A stretch of DNA of 64,000 bases from Turbatrix aceti (lineage: Eukaryota > Nematoda > Chromadorea > Rhabditida > Panagrolaimidae): assembly GCA_963969345.1 (NCBI GenBank), contig OZ017768.1, positions 3,496,718-3,560,717 on the forward strand, read 5' to 3'. Every line of letters starts with the position of its first letter. The stretch's first letter is position 1. Positions 28,537-42,395 of the stretch are shown piece after piece. The notes beneath the pieces are model-generated. The model was not told the DNA's origin. It did not search any database and was given only the letters and a program-made list of their open reading frames with translations. Both the position numbers and the translations under genes were made by a program.

Positions 28537-30141
28537 TTTTTGAATTGTTATTTATCAGTGTTCGTTCGGAGAAGCTTAAAGAAAGATCGAAAAGTTGAGT
28601 GACACATTCGAAGGCTGCTAGGTCATCTAATCGATCGCAGTCGGACAATTATACTGCATAGTTGTCGTCGACTGTCATGCTTACAATTAGAATTTTCGCG
28701 AACTTTGGCCTATGCAGGAGTCCAATACACTTTAGTACAAGTTTTTGAGCTTTCTGACCGACTTGGCGACGTTGTCTGCGTCTGACGGCACTCACGATCT
28801 TCATCTGGGAGTATCGTAACCCACGGTGCCTGAAGTAGACCATAATCCCTGCTCCGGGATGAAAAATACCCTTCCCGCCCCCAAAAAACAAGAAAAACCC
28901 TCAAAATCGACCAAATCACTAAAAAACGATTTGTCCATTGTTCCGAGGGCATATTTGGCAATCAATAACCCTCCCCTCACCCCGATTGCGCGGCAGACAG
29001 GTCTGCAGACCCGCCCCAAATGTCATCATGATCATCAGCTTGGCTTTCTGGGCACCCAACAGGCATGTGCTGCCGTCTGTGCGCGGTCCCGGGGGCGTCC
29101 ACCCGATTCCATCGTGTCTGTCAGTCACGTCGACCGTTCCGTTACCCTTGCCCCGGAAGGCCGGTGGTTGTTTGTCTCGAACCCCAAAAATAACGATTGA
29201 AGATTTGTCCTCCCCGAGAGAAAGGTCTGCCCTCGCGCCACCGTGTCGGCCCAGTCTGCAGCTCGTGCCCGTGCGATTGTCTTATTCGTGTTCAATCGTG
29301 TTGTGCCGGCCCGGCCGAGGTAGTCCCCCCTCTCCTTTTCCCCAGTGGTTCGGCGAAAAACCGGCTGCGTCGGTCGCAGATGATGGGAGCGCGGAGCGAA
29401 AGCGAAGAGACCTGGCTTTTCCCGCCAAAAAATAGAGCCCGGCCGGCATTGCGCTTTGCCGGTCGGTTTGGTCACTCGATCGTTTGTCCGGTGCTGGAAG
29501 CAGGCGCGGTTCCTTTCCTTCCCTTCCTTCTCATAGGATCTTTGTATCCCCACAAATGCCACAGCGCCACCGTGTGCCACATTGCCATAGCTGTCGTAAT
29601 GCCTGCGAGTCAAAAACTGACCTTTCACACTTTTTCCGAAAAGCGTACCATTCGAAAACCATTCCTCAGGCGGGCGGTTTCTTGCTTTCTGACCAGGTGC
29701 GCGTCGCTGGAGGGGCTAGGCTACGATCGATACCGGCGGCACAAACAAGGTCAGACGCCACACAGGTGTTTGCTTACACCCCGACAGAACTATTTTCGGG
29801 CGCCTTCTCTCCACACTCGTTCGTTGTTTACGTGTACGCATGAATCGTGCCGGGAGGCGAGGCAATTTGAAGTAAGCGCCTTTTGATACGGTGCGCGCGT
29901 ATACTTTCGTGTAATGTGTCCCATCTCGTTTTTTTTGTCGTAATCTGTTATTGTAATTCCTTCTCATTCTCATTTTGCATGCCGTTGTCCGGTGTCGTCT
30001 CAGCGTGCTTTGTGTCGTGAAGTCGAGTTGCGTATCGCTTGACTCTGATTCCAACATCTTTCTAGCCCCATCGCGACTGCTGACCCGTGGGCGTGACTCT
30101 CACGAACACCTCCTGACTTTCGATTCACTCACACACGTACC
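28537..30141. other. Intergenic region upstream of cyclin B3
   Basis: Holds no supported gene. Open frames on both strands between 29125 and 29890 are long (up to 229 codons) but carry no motif and overlap one another in a GC-rich stretch. The last part is the cyclin promoter and leader; no acceptor sits close to the cyclin ATG. Confidence 0.5.
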
Positions 30142-31556
30142 ATGTTCCGCAACCGTAACACCACCAATGAAAATGCTCACCGTAACGTCGTCACTGCAGT
30201 GAAGGGCGGTGAGAAGGTCGACGAGAATGCCGGTCGCGTCCCGCTCAAGGGCGAGAAGCGCCAAATCAAGGGTGTTGTCGGTTCCGAAAACGAGCCTCAG
30301 GCCAAGCGCATTGCTCTCAACGAGATCAGTCAGGTCGGTTTTGACGAGGAATGTTTTTTGATGTAAATACGGGGTATGGGATGATTTTTGGGGGTTCGGG
30401 GGTTTCAGTAAGTCACCCCAACCCATGCTAACCCCATTGTAGAACCTATCGAACGTAGTCATCGACTCGACTCGCAAGACCGTAGCGAAGCGTACGACGT
30501 TGAAGGGAGGCAAGAAGCAAGCCGTTGCTACCGGCCCCGCCAGTCGTCCTGGCTCTACGCTCCCCGTCGTCGTCGACCCCTGTCCCGACTATGACTTTGA
30601 CAAGGAGTGCGGCAAGGACATCGTTCATGTCGCTGAATACGCGACTGACATCTTCTGCTACTACCGCTCCCGCCAACCGCTGTTCGCGGTTACGAAGTAC
30701 CTCGGACGTCAGCGCCACATCACCCAGGAGATGCGGGGCCGCGTCGTCAACTGGATGGTCGGAATCCAGGAGCAGTTCGAGCTCAACCATGAGACGCTCT
30801 ACCTCGCTGTCAAGGTTTTTGACATGTACCTGTCGCGTACGAAGTCTGTTGTCCAGCAAAACGATCTCCAGCTCGTCGGCAGCACTGCTATTTTCCTTGC
30901 TGCCAAGTACGACGTGAGTTGGGTATTTTTGGGTCATTTTGTGGTTGTAAACGTCTTTTTGGGATTTTTAGGAACGTCTTGCCCCTCTGATCGACGACAT
31001 CCTCTACATGTGCAACGACGTGTACAGCAAGCGCCAGCTCATCAAGATGGAGCTCATCATGTACAAGACGATCGGCTGCGATCTCGGCGCTCCGGTTTCC
31101 TACCGTTTCCTGCGTCGCTTTGCCCGCGTCATCCACTTGAACATGCCCGCCCTCACCCTGGCCCGCTACATCCTCGAGACCCAGCTCCTCTTCTACTGCT
31201 ACATCGACGTCCCCGAAGATCTCATGGCTTCTGCCACGCTTCTCCTCGCTCTCCGCATGAAGAACATGGGAGACTGGGACGCTCGCCTCGAGAAGTACAC
31301 TGGCTACACCCTGGCCGAAGTTGAGCCCCTCATGTGGTCCCTCAACCACATGATCGTCAAGCGCGCCACGACCTACCCCGAACTCAACGCCGCCTACCAC
31401 AAGTACTCCCACGAGTGAGTTTTGCCTTTTTTTTGGGGTTTTTGACCTTTAATTTATTTGTTGTGGCTTTTCAGGATCTTCTTCGAGGTCACCCAGGTCC
31501 CCAGCCTTCCTGACAGCTTCCCGCTGGATGCCCCCATCACGCCGCCTGGGTTCTGA
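30142..31556 (+). CDS. CycB3: Cyclin B3 (4 exons)
   Basis: Mitotic cyclin that activates CDK1 and is destroyed by the APC/C at anaphase. Exons 30142-30333, 30443-30913, 30972-31414 and 31475-31556 make 395 residues. Near the end of exon 1, RIALNEISQ is a destruction-box-like motif (RxxL). The N-terminal cyclin box includes MRGRVVNWMVGIQEQFEL and HETLYLAVKVFDMYL, then LQLVGSTAIFLAAKYDE. The C-terminal box includes FLRRFARVIHLNMPALTLARYILE. HETLYLAVK, LQLxGSTA and the IHxxMxxLTLxRxI pattern are typical of the B3 subtype rather than B1/B2. It is shorter than vertebrate B3, as in other invertebrates. The ATG context is ACCATG. Subtype is by memory, family is certain. Confidence 0.92.
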
Positions 31557-31843
31557 GTCTTCTGAGTCCGCCGGCCTGCCAGCTCCACCGCGTATTCGGG
31601 TCCAGTATATCAGCTCTCACACTCCTCTTTCTTTACTTCTTTTTTAACCCATTTCTGATACCTTGGCTATGCTATACCATACGACTGCGATTGTTCCACG
31701 AAGATGGAAGTATGAATCCTTGATTTTTGAACACTTTTTTTGACTGACTGTTTTTGGCACTTCTTTATGCGCTTTTTATTTTTTTGGTTTGATTGCCCGC
31801 CCCTACTTGTTGTTACTTCTCTTTTTTACGCGCTGTGCCGAAG

Positions 31844-33711
31844 ATGAAAGTTTCCAGATGCCTTCGCCTTCGAAACCTCCCAGCGGGGCGATTGCAGGCG
31901 TCGTTAAGTCCTAATGTGCTGCGCTTGTTTGGTTTGCCGACGGCGGTGCCGCGCTCGCTTTCGATCGGGGCACTCTGCAAGATTGCTGCTGGCTTCGGAG
32001 CCATGTTTGTGTCTTTTGGCTTCGTCGGTGCCGTTCTCGTCGCGACCAGCCTGATCGCCGGCGTCGGTGGCATTAAGTGGCTGTGAGTCGGGGGGATTTG
32101 GGGTTCATCGAAGCGATTTGTGAGATACGGTGACGGTTCAAGTTTTTGACAGTTTTTTCGAATAGTTACGGTAGATTGATAGATTACGGTGCTTTTGAAG
32201 TTGAAAGTTTGTTTTTGACAACCTGCAAAAGGTGTGATCGCGAATTGGGCTAAAATAACCGTAACTGTGAGCACGGAAGTTACAATTTTTTTTACGGTCA
32301 AATTGACCCAAAAAAACCATCTTTTACGTGTTTCAGAGCGATTTCCATCTTCGAGTCCAAGAGTTACAGTAGAGAGAAGGGTTTACGGTGCTTTGAACTG
32401 TCAACTTTATTTTTGACATCTAAATGTTGAAAATTAGCGCAAATGAGGCTGAAAATACGGTAATTCTCACCCAAAAAAATGTAACGATATATTTTTCCAG
32501 TCAAAACCCGTCACAAACACTTTTACCTTTCGAACCGTACTTTTTCCTGTTTCAGAGCGCTTCCCAGCACGATGCCGACTTCCGAGTGCCCCACAACCCC
32601 ATTCGAACGACGCCGTACAGGCCTTGTCTTCTCACAAGCCGAACTGTGTCGTCGGCTGCCCGATCTCATGTCCCCGGTGCACTCCGCCGCAGAAGCCACG
32701 ATCCGGGAGTGCCAGTCCACATTCTCGACCCACCGCTGGAACTGCTCAGCGCTGTCTTCCGTGCCACTCCTAGAACCCGATCTCGTCAAAGGCACCCGGG
32801 AGCAGGCTTTCGTCTACGCCCTCGCTGCAGCTGCCGTCGCCGACCGCGTAGCCAGGGCGTGTTCCGCTGGGTCTGTGGACTACTGTACCTGCGGACCCGG
32901 CACCCAGGTGGTCGTAACCGTCGACGAGCACAGCGGGATCGTCGACGATGCCCGGGTGGAATTCAAGTGGCGCGGCTGCAGCGATAACGTCGAATACGGT
33001 ATCGACGTTAGTCGAGAGTGGGTGGACGCGCCTTTTAGGGGTCGTGGGGCCAGAAGCATTGGGCCTGGGGGTGAATTTCTGCCTGATTCGGATGATTATT
33101 TGGTTGACACCACTCCGACGACCCCAGTGCCATCAACAGAGGCTCCAGAAACCCCAAAACCGCCGGCCGAGCGATGGAACAAGGCCGCGGTCAACCGGCA
33201 CAACGCAGAAGTTGGGAGAACGGTTAGTTCAGATTCTAACGGCATCTGACCCCTTGCAAATGAGTTATTCCAGCTCCTAGCGCAAAACACGTTCCGTAAA
33301 TGCAAGTGCCACGGAGTATCCAGCAGCTGTCACATTCGAACGTGCTGGGACCGACTCCGGCCGCTTTCCGAGGTGGCAAAATCCCTTGTAAAGCGCTACA
33401 ACGTCGCAACCCTCGTTCGGGAGCCTCCCCGCTCGCACCCCCTGGTTCCGACCGCAAATCCCTCTTTTGACGACAAACTCGTCTACATCCAGCCTTCAGA
33501 AGACCACTGCGCGCTCACTCCGGGCCGGCAGTGCTCGCCGAAGCCCCTCAACACCAGCGCGTACGGCCTCTGCGCCCACCTGTGCTGCGGCCGCGGTTAC
33601 CACGCAAAAACTGTCCTCGTCACAGAGCAGTGCCATTGCCGATACGTGCACTGCTGCTACGTCAAGTGCAAGACTTGTTCGTACTACCAAGATGTAAACT
33701 ACTGTAATTGA
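31844..33711 (+). CDS. WNT11: Wnt family ligand, Wnt11-like (3 exons)
   Basis: Secreted lipid-modified signalling protein. Exons 31844-32082, 32556-33222 and 33274-33711 give 447 residues. The hydrophobic signal (about 54-75) runs into GIKWLAL across the exon 1/2 join, the hallmark start of mature Wnt11. TREQAFVYALAAAA, HNAEVGR and the end CCGRGYHA...CHCRYVHCCYVKC also fit Wnt11. The Porcupine-modified serine is Ser318 in CHGVSSSC (usually CHGVSGSC). About 45 extra residues (DTTPTTPVPSTEAPETPKPP) lie between the N-terminal domain and HNAEVGR. An in-frame ATG at 32003 would give a cleaner signal peptide and a 394-residue product. Overlapping AATAAA signals lie at 33744-33753. The start is only 287 nt after cyclin B3. 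Confidence 0.9.
32140..32555. repeat. Intron-internal tandem duplication in the Wnt gene
   Basis: Two degenerate copies of about 200 nt (roughly 32155-32340 and 32365-32555) share AGTTACxGTAGA, TTTACGGTGCTTT or ATTACGGTGCTTT, TTTTTGACA, and end in CGT or CCT followed by GTTTCAGAGCG. Thus intron 1 contains two identical acceptors, ending at 32336 and 32555. Only the second joins to the conserved Wnt frame (LALPS). Confidence 0.65.
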
Positions 33712-33743
33712 CAAGTCATACCGTAATCGAATAACCTACAGTT

Positions 33744-33753
33744 AATAAATAAA
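33744..33753 (+). other. Overlapping poly(A) signals of the Wnt gene
   Basis: Two overlapping AATAAA hexamers (33744 and 33748) 33 nt after the stop, in the 138 nt gap between this gene and the convergent SF3B6 coding end. Confidence 0.75.
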
Positions 33754-33849
33754 CACGGATCTCGTTTCCCATTGATTTTCCAGTCGAGAGTTCCAAAAAT
33801 TCATTTGAGTCTGTACAAACAGAATAAAAAAAATAACTTACCCAGAACA

Positions 33850-34354
33850 TCATTGCCTGGGAGTTGCCATGCGAAGCGGAGTCTGAAGAATTTTTTCCTT
33901 CTCTTTTTCGAGGTCGCCGCCGAGATTGTACCTCGATCTGATGTTTTCAAGCTTGTCACGAGCCTTCTCGGTATCCATGCGCTTGTAGGCCTTCGTGCAT
34001 TGGTAGTAGAGAACGACGAGGTACCGATTGGAGACGTTGAAGCCAGAAAGGTGTTCGCAGGCGTTTTTCGCGTCGAAAATGTCTTCGTAGACGACGTAGG
34101 CTGTGCCTCTGGTTTCGGGGGTGCTGCCACTGAAAAAAATGGGTAAAAAATGTTTATGGGCAAAAAACGAACACAAAAAGAACTCACACTCTGATCTGAC
34201 GAATGGCGCCGAACTTGCCAAAAATCTCGTACATTTCCTCGGATGTGATTTTATAAGGCAGGTTTTTGACGTACAGAATACGGTTGACTTCGGGCGGTAG
34301 ACGACTGCTACGGCCGCCGGAAGCTCCCAATCCCATTCTTGGAGTGGCTGACAT
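33850..34354 (-). CDS. SF3B6: Splicing factor 3B subunit 6 (SF3B6/p14; 2 exons)
   Basis: U2 snRNP protein of the SF3b complex that contacts the branch-point adenosine. Minus exons 34354-34188 and 34129-33850 encode 148 residues; human is 125, the excess being a longer C-terminal tail. The single RRM spans about 20-100: [16 protein letters not shown] (RNP2) and [12 protein letters not shown] (RNP1), followed by [17 protein letters not shown], nearly identical to the human protein. The N-terminal extension is glycine/arginine-rich. Coding ends converge with the Wnt gene, with 138 nt between the two stop codons, so their 3' UTRs may overlap. Confidence 0.96.
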
Positions 34355-34616
34355 GATTTGAGGCAAATCAAACGAGATCCTGGAGGATAGAGTCTAACGA
34401 ACAGGCGGAATTCCAAAAAAATAAATGCGCAAAACACGCAAGATTCATTTTCGCTCCGAGACTCCGGAGCGTGCGTACTTTATTTTCTTACGAATGAATA
34501 TCTGCCGTTTTTGTGCGTTCATTTTTGGCCCAATTAGCATGTCTGAGCCGGATTCAGGATGTTCTTGGCGCATCTTTTCGACGGGCATATCTTGATCTTT
34601 TCACTGACTGTTCACA

Positions 34617-36036
34617 ATGACAATTCTCGCGGGAAAGACGGATCCTGGTGCTGGGGATGACGATATCAGTGAGACCGTGTCCTTTGTCTATCACTGGCAC
34701 GTACAGATTCCACCCGAGATCGAGACTCGTCCACAGCTGTCGACGACGTTTGCCACAAACTACCGTACAGGTTCAATCGAATGGCACGCTTCGCTGCGGA
34801 TGCCCGGTGTCCTCGGACTGCCGTTCTCGAATCGGACTTCACGTACGACTTCCGTTTCTGGCATTTCTATCGAAACGACAAGGGGTATACGATGCGTCGA
34901 ACCGGTCGAAAACACCTGCACTTTCTCATACGTGGTATACGGTGATTCGGAGGGTCGAATTGAAAGAACCCTGCCCCAGGCAATGCACAATTCGGCGGCG
35001 AAGAGATTCATGAACGATGGCATCAAGTTTTCGTCACTCGGGCTGCCGGCGTTCAACAAGCCGATTGTTACGGCGATTGAGAGACGCACCGGGAGTCTGA
35101 TTGTCGTGTCGATCTGTCTGCGGCTCTCGAAGCGACTTTTCACGCATGCCTTCGAGCGTGCCATCAACACTTCCCGTCTGATTGCTGCGGAAGTCCCGCC
35201 TGGCTATGAGGAACGCGAGGATTTCCGCTTTGATTATCTGACGAAAGGGTGATTTTTTTCTTCAAAATTTGCTGTTTTTCAGAAATCTTAAAAAGAAATG
35301 GAAACTTTATTTTGGATCATTTTTAAAAAAAACTTTCTTTTTCAGATTTTTTTTAAATCTGAAGCTTTGTAATTCAATTTTTTTCAGAAATCTGACGCTC
35401 ATCTGCGACGATGGTGAAATTCGTGCCGACAAGCGCACGCTCTACCTGGAAAGCGGGTACTTCTACGACCTGTCAGAAACCCTCACTTCGAGCTCGTCTT
35501 TCCCGCTTCCAGGTCACAAGATCGATGTTGTGCATCCGGTGGTGCTTTACCTGCACTCTCTGTGCTTCTCTCTGCCCACGGACACGTCCCCCGACTTTGT
35601 CCGTCGTCTCCTGACCTTTGTCAATCTCATGGCGCCATCCAAGAAGACAGAATTGCTTCAATCGATCCACCGCGCGCTCTGTCGCCTTCTATTACTCCAT
35701 TCAAACGATTTCGACTTTGTCATCGAGCTCGCGGCCATCGGGTCTACCTACCGCTTTGACGAGCTGAAACGCATGGCTTGTGCCGCGGTGGCCAATGATT
35801 TCTATGAGCTTTACAAGTCGAGATTCCCCGCTGCGCCTTTGGCTATGGTTTGTGCGCGGGTGAAAAAAGGGGAGAAAAATGTGTGGAGCGTGTTTCAGGA
35901 GCCTGGAAACCCCTTTCCTCGCCTCATGGACGAGATCTTCCACATCACGCATTCCGTCTTTCACGTCGGCCAGTCGCCCAACGATATCATCGATAAAATT
36001 CGTCGTTCTGGATCTAAAACACTGACTATTGTTTGA
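34617..36036 (+). CDS. MATH/BTB-like domain protein (2 exons)
   Basis: Probable substrate adaptor of a Cullin-3 ubiquitin ligase, by analogy to nematode BATH proteins. Exons 34617-35248 and 35388-36036 make 426 residues. The N-terminal half has MATH-like pattern (VSFVYHWHVQIP, later SSLGLPAFNKP) but is divergent. The BTB fold starts at about 212: LTLICDDGEIRADKRTLYLESGYFYDL matches the beta1-helix1 signature, followed by VVHPVVLYLHSL. The C-terminal region is helical. The intron (139 nt) holds three TTTTCAG-like acceptors; only the one ending at 35387 restores the BTB frame. AATAAA is at 36051-36056, 15 nt after the stop. BTB is moderately sure, MATH is weaker. Confidence 0.7.
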
Positions 36037-36682
36037 CGGATTTTTTCATTAATAAAACTGACATACGATCTTTTTACGTTTTTTTAACATCTTTTGCCTA
36101 AAAAAAACAATCGAACTATTTATTACGATGGATGGATTCCTGAAGTGATGCTTGCAATCGGCTGCTTTTTTAATTAGACTGCTGCCAAGTTCTCAGAGAC
36201 TGCCCTCGCCTGCCTGCGCCCGGTGATATATGGACGACGGTCGCGTCGCTAACTAAGCCTCCTTTCACCCGCGACCACGACCACGACCACGACCAGGGAC
36301 CAGGTGGGCTTGTTTGCGCGCGCGCGCGCGAGCGCGGGAGCGACGTTGGTGAATAATTCGTGGCGTCGTCGTCGTCGGCGACGATGCCGGTTGCCGGTAG
36401 TGCAGCATATCGTTTATCTTGTCATCCGCCAGGTGAATCAAGAATTCGCACGCATCGCGTGTCTGAGATGCATTTCAAAGGCGCAGACGGCTCTGGTGCA
36501 GGCAGTGGCGCTCTGACATGGAAGGCGTCGTTTTTGGAAGGCGTCGGTCGACGCTGGCTGTATTTTTCGATTTTCCCCAGTTTCCCTGGAGTCAACTCGC
36601 TGCGTCGGGTTTGCTTGGATGATTGTACAGTCGGCGACTACTCAATTTTACAGATTTCCGGACACCGTGAACAGTCTTCAAA
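36037..36682. other. Spacer and leader of the guanylate cyclase gene
   Basis: Includes the BTB gene poly(A) signal (36051-36056), a GACCAC hexamer run at 36271-36297, an alternating GCGC run near 36315-36331 and then the cyclase leader. The leader ends in an exon whose only coding bases are the ATG. Confidence 0.55.
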
Positions 36683-39631
36683 ATGGTGGGTAGTTACGGT
36701 GCTTTTTTTCTTTCTTTGTTTTAACTACAAAAAAATGAATTTATTCAGTTTGGCTGGATTCACGAGAGTATGCGGCAGCTCGTCACCCGCAAATACGGAC
36801 GAGAGACCTGGGTTAAGATTGTGTGAGTCATTTTTGTCACTTTTTTTGGGACTTGTTACACATTTGGCGATTTTGAATTTCAGAAAACAGGCCAACTTCG
36901 AAGAAGGCGTCGACCCGGAAATTGGCAGGTTTGTTTTTTTTGCATCTCTGACCAATGTTTTTGGCTCCAAAAATTTTCTGAGCATCTGAATCGGAACCGG
37001 AACCGAAATTTATTTTTTTGGGGTACGCGAAAGCGAAAATAGATTATTTTCGGTCACTCGGAACCGAACCGGAACTTAAAATCATTTTTTCCCCTTTTTC
37101 AAAACCGAACCAGCGAGGTTCCGATTTTCGCTTCGGGAACCCGAAAAAACTGCTTCTAACCCTTGTAAACCTACAATACCCCATTGAAGGTACTACAAAG
37201 ACGAAGACACGATGCGCATCATCCAAGCCATGGCCAGCGTCATCGGCATTCCCGTCGAAGAGGTCTGGGAGGCGTACGGAGGCTTCCTCATCCAGTTCAC
37301 AATGGAAACAGGCTGGGACGAGCTGCTTCGTGCCCTCGCGCCGAGCCTCGAAGGCTTCCTCGACGGCCTCGACGCTCTTCACTACTTTATTGACCAGTAT
37401 AACGGGCGGGGTTAGTTTCCAAAAATCTCGAGTGATTGATTTTCAGCGTAGTGTACAAGACGAGGCTGAAGGGCCCGTCTTTCCGGTGTGAGGCCCGCGC
37501 AGACGGCGCACTGATCCTGCATTACTACTCCTGTCGTTCCGGACTTTATCCCATCGTTAAAGGTAAACTAATTGCCCTGCGGGCCTGATTCGCGCACATC
37601 GAGGCTTTTAGGAGTCGTGCGCGAAGTTGCCAGACGCATCTACGGTGTCGAGGTGCTCATGCACGTGCAGGAGCGAAAAAGCGAAAACATCGACCTCTAC
37701 GTCACAGAGCACGTCATTTTCGTCATCAGTCAAGTACATTTTTTTGATTTTATTTTAAGGTTCACCTTTTATGTTACAACGCCTCAGATAGACTCGGACG
37801 GCAACGTTATGGAGAATCCCAGACGCTCACTCACGACGTCGAAGCATTCGTCGGCAATCAGCATCGAGATTACGCCGCCCGTGGGGATTTGTGATGTCGT
37901 TGAGGGCCAATCGAGCAACCAGGGTGCTTTACAGACGCACTTTCCGATGACGCTGCAGGACTTTCGTGTCGCCTTTCCGCATCATATCTGCTTCAATAAG
38001 GAAATGGTCGTTGAGCACGTCGGTAGGCCAGGAATTTTGTAATTTTCGTGGTGAGACCTGCTCGAATCCCTTCAGGAATCCACATGCAACCATTCTTCGT
38101 CAAAGGCGTCACAAAACTCACCGAAATCCTGACAATGGAGCATCCCGAGTTTCCTCCGACATTCGATACGATCAGAACATTCCGAAACAATCTCTTCATC
38201 TTTAAGGTCAAAGATCACCCGGATCATGCGGGAATGCCGGCTGCAAAGCGCATCCCGCATGACTTTATGCTTAAGGGTGCCATGATCTACGTCGATCACG
38301 GCTGTCATCTCGTTTTTATCTGTTCACCGTACGTTACGACGGTTCGAGAATTAACGGAGCGAGATCTTTTTCTCTCGGACATGCAACGCCACGATTCGAC
38401 TCGCGATTTGATCATGCTTAACCAATCTCGCATGAGTCAGGTAGAACTCAAGTGAGGACATTTTTTTTTTGGGATCAGGGGCGACCAGACTAAATAATGG
38501 GACTAATTTAGCCGTAAACTCGAAGAAACAACCAAAAATCTAAAAAAAATGGCACTTGAATTGGACATTGAAAAACAGAAGACCGAAGATCTCCTATGCG
38601 AACTTATGCCCGCGAGCGTTGCCGGCGTCTTGCGACAGGGAAATACGGTCGACGCCGTCGAGTTCAACGAGTGCACCATGCTCTTTACTGATATCGTCAC
38701 GTTTACCAACATTTGTGCTCTCTGCTCGCCTTACGACGTCGTTAACCTTCTCAACGACTTATACCTCCGTTTTGACCATCTTATTGGGCTTGTAAGCAAT
38801 GATTTTTGATTTCTGAATCATCAATAACTTTTTTAGCACGACGTGTACAAGGTAGAAACCATCGGCGACGCCTATGTCATCGTTGGGGGAGTTCCAACGG
38901 CCTGCGCCAACCACGCGGAGCGCGTCCTAAACACCGGTCTTGGCATGCTGATGGAGTGCAAATTTGTGCCGAATCCCATAACTTTGCAGCCTATTCGTAT
39001 ACGCGTCGGCGTCCATACTGGTTCTGTGGTCGCCGGTGTTGTTGGCGTGAAAATGCCCAGGTGAGTTGCTTCGAGGCTCACATGGAGCAATAATTTGACT
39101 TTTTCAGGTACTGTCTCTTCGGCGACACCGTAAACACGGCTAATCGCATGGAATCCCACGGCATTCCGGGCCGATTGCATGTCAGCGAGCCGAGCAAGCA
39201 ATCCGCGCTTCTGACAAATCCCGCTTTCGTCTTCGAAGAGCGTGGAAATATCGATATCAAGGGCAAAGGAACGATGTTCACCTACTTCCTCGAGAAAAAC
39301 GAGCGCAAGAGCGTGTGGGAGATCATTGGCAAGCGACGCACGAGCGACCAAACTACCGATGGCTACACCGAGCTTCACGCCGAAGTCCCGACCGAAGCGA
39401 CACCCGAGCGACTCGCTGAACTCCAGCAACTCAAACTCAACAGAGTGGGTTTTCGAAATTGCATGACCTATCGGTATCTAACGTTTTCAGCAGGGCAGCA
39501 CGGCTGGTCTGTCCGTAAACGGTCTTTTGCCGCAGGAATCCAACGGCACCCAGAAAACAGAAACCGAAGAACAGGTCGCCAAACGAGGGCGTCGCAGATT
39601 CGATCGTTCTCGGCTCTGCACAGTTATGTGA
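36683..39631 (+). CDS. Soluble guanylate cyclase beta subunit, atypical/beta2-like, with CaaX end (12 exons)
   Basis: Haem-containing cyclase making cGMP in response to NO or O2. Exons: 36683-36685 (ATG only), 36749-36822, 36884-36928, 37190-37410, 37452-37562, 37612-37733, 37788-38022, 38076-38451, 38512-38791, 38837-39060, 39108-39444, 39491-39631; 722 residues. H-NOX domain 1-185 starts MFGWIHES; haem ligand His105 in LDALH and YYSCR at 139-143 are present. The position matching beta1 Ile145 is Ile149. HNOXA and coiled-coil follow. The cyclase domain has metal Asp456 and Asp500, VETIGD, RYCLFGD and NTANR, so one chain carries all catalytic residues. It ends CTVM, a prenylation motif as in beta2. 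Exon 5 uses an unusual CGTAG acceptor. AATAAA at 39659-39664. Confidence 0.88.
36929..37189. repeat. Degenerate CGGAACCG-type repeat in cyclase intron 3
   Basis: Intron with repeated CGGAACCG, CCGAACC and GGTTCCG words in both orientations (for example 36992-37004, 37060-37075, 37116-37125), allowing it to fold on itself. Similar foldback character appears in PABP-1 intron 1 (40440-40620), with different words. Confidence 0.5.
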
Positions 39632-39658
39632 TTTTTTTTTTCCTTCCAGCGTACAAAA

Positions 39659-42395
<2,737 letters not shown>

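Noticed and set aside
29125..29886. Long frames on both strands upstream of cyclin B3
   Set aside because: They overlap in opposite directions and show no motif or exon structure.
30446..31412. Minus-strand frames of 163 and 174 codons inside cyclin B3
   Set aside because: Antisense shadows of strongly codon-biased exons.
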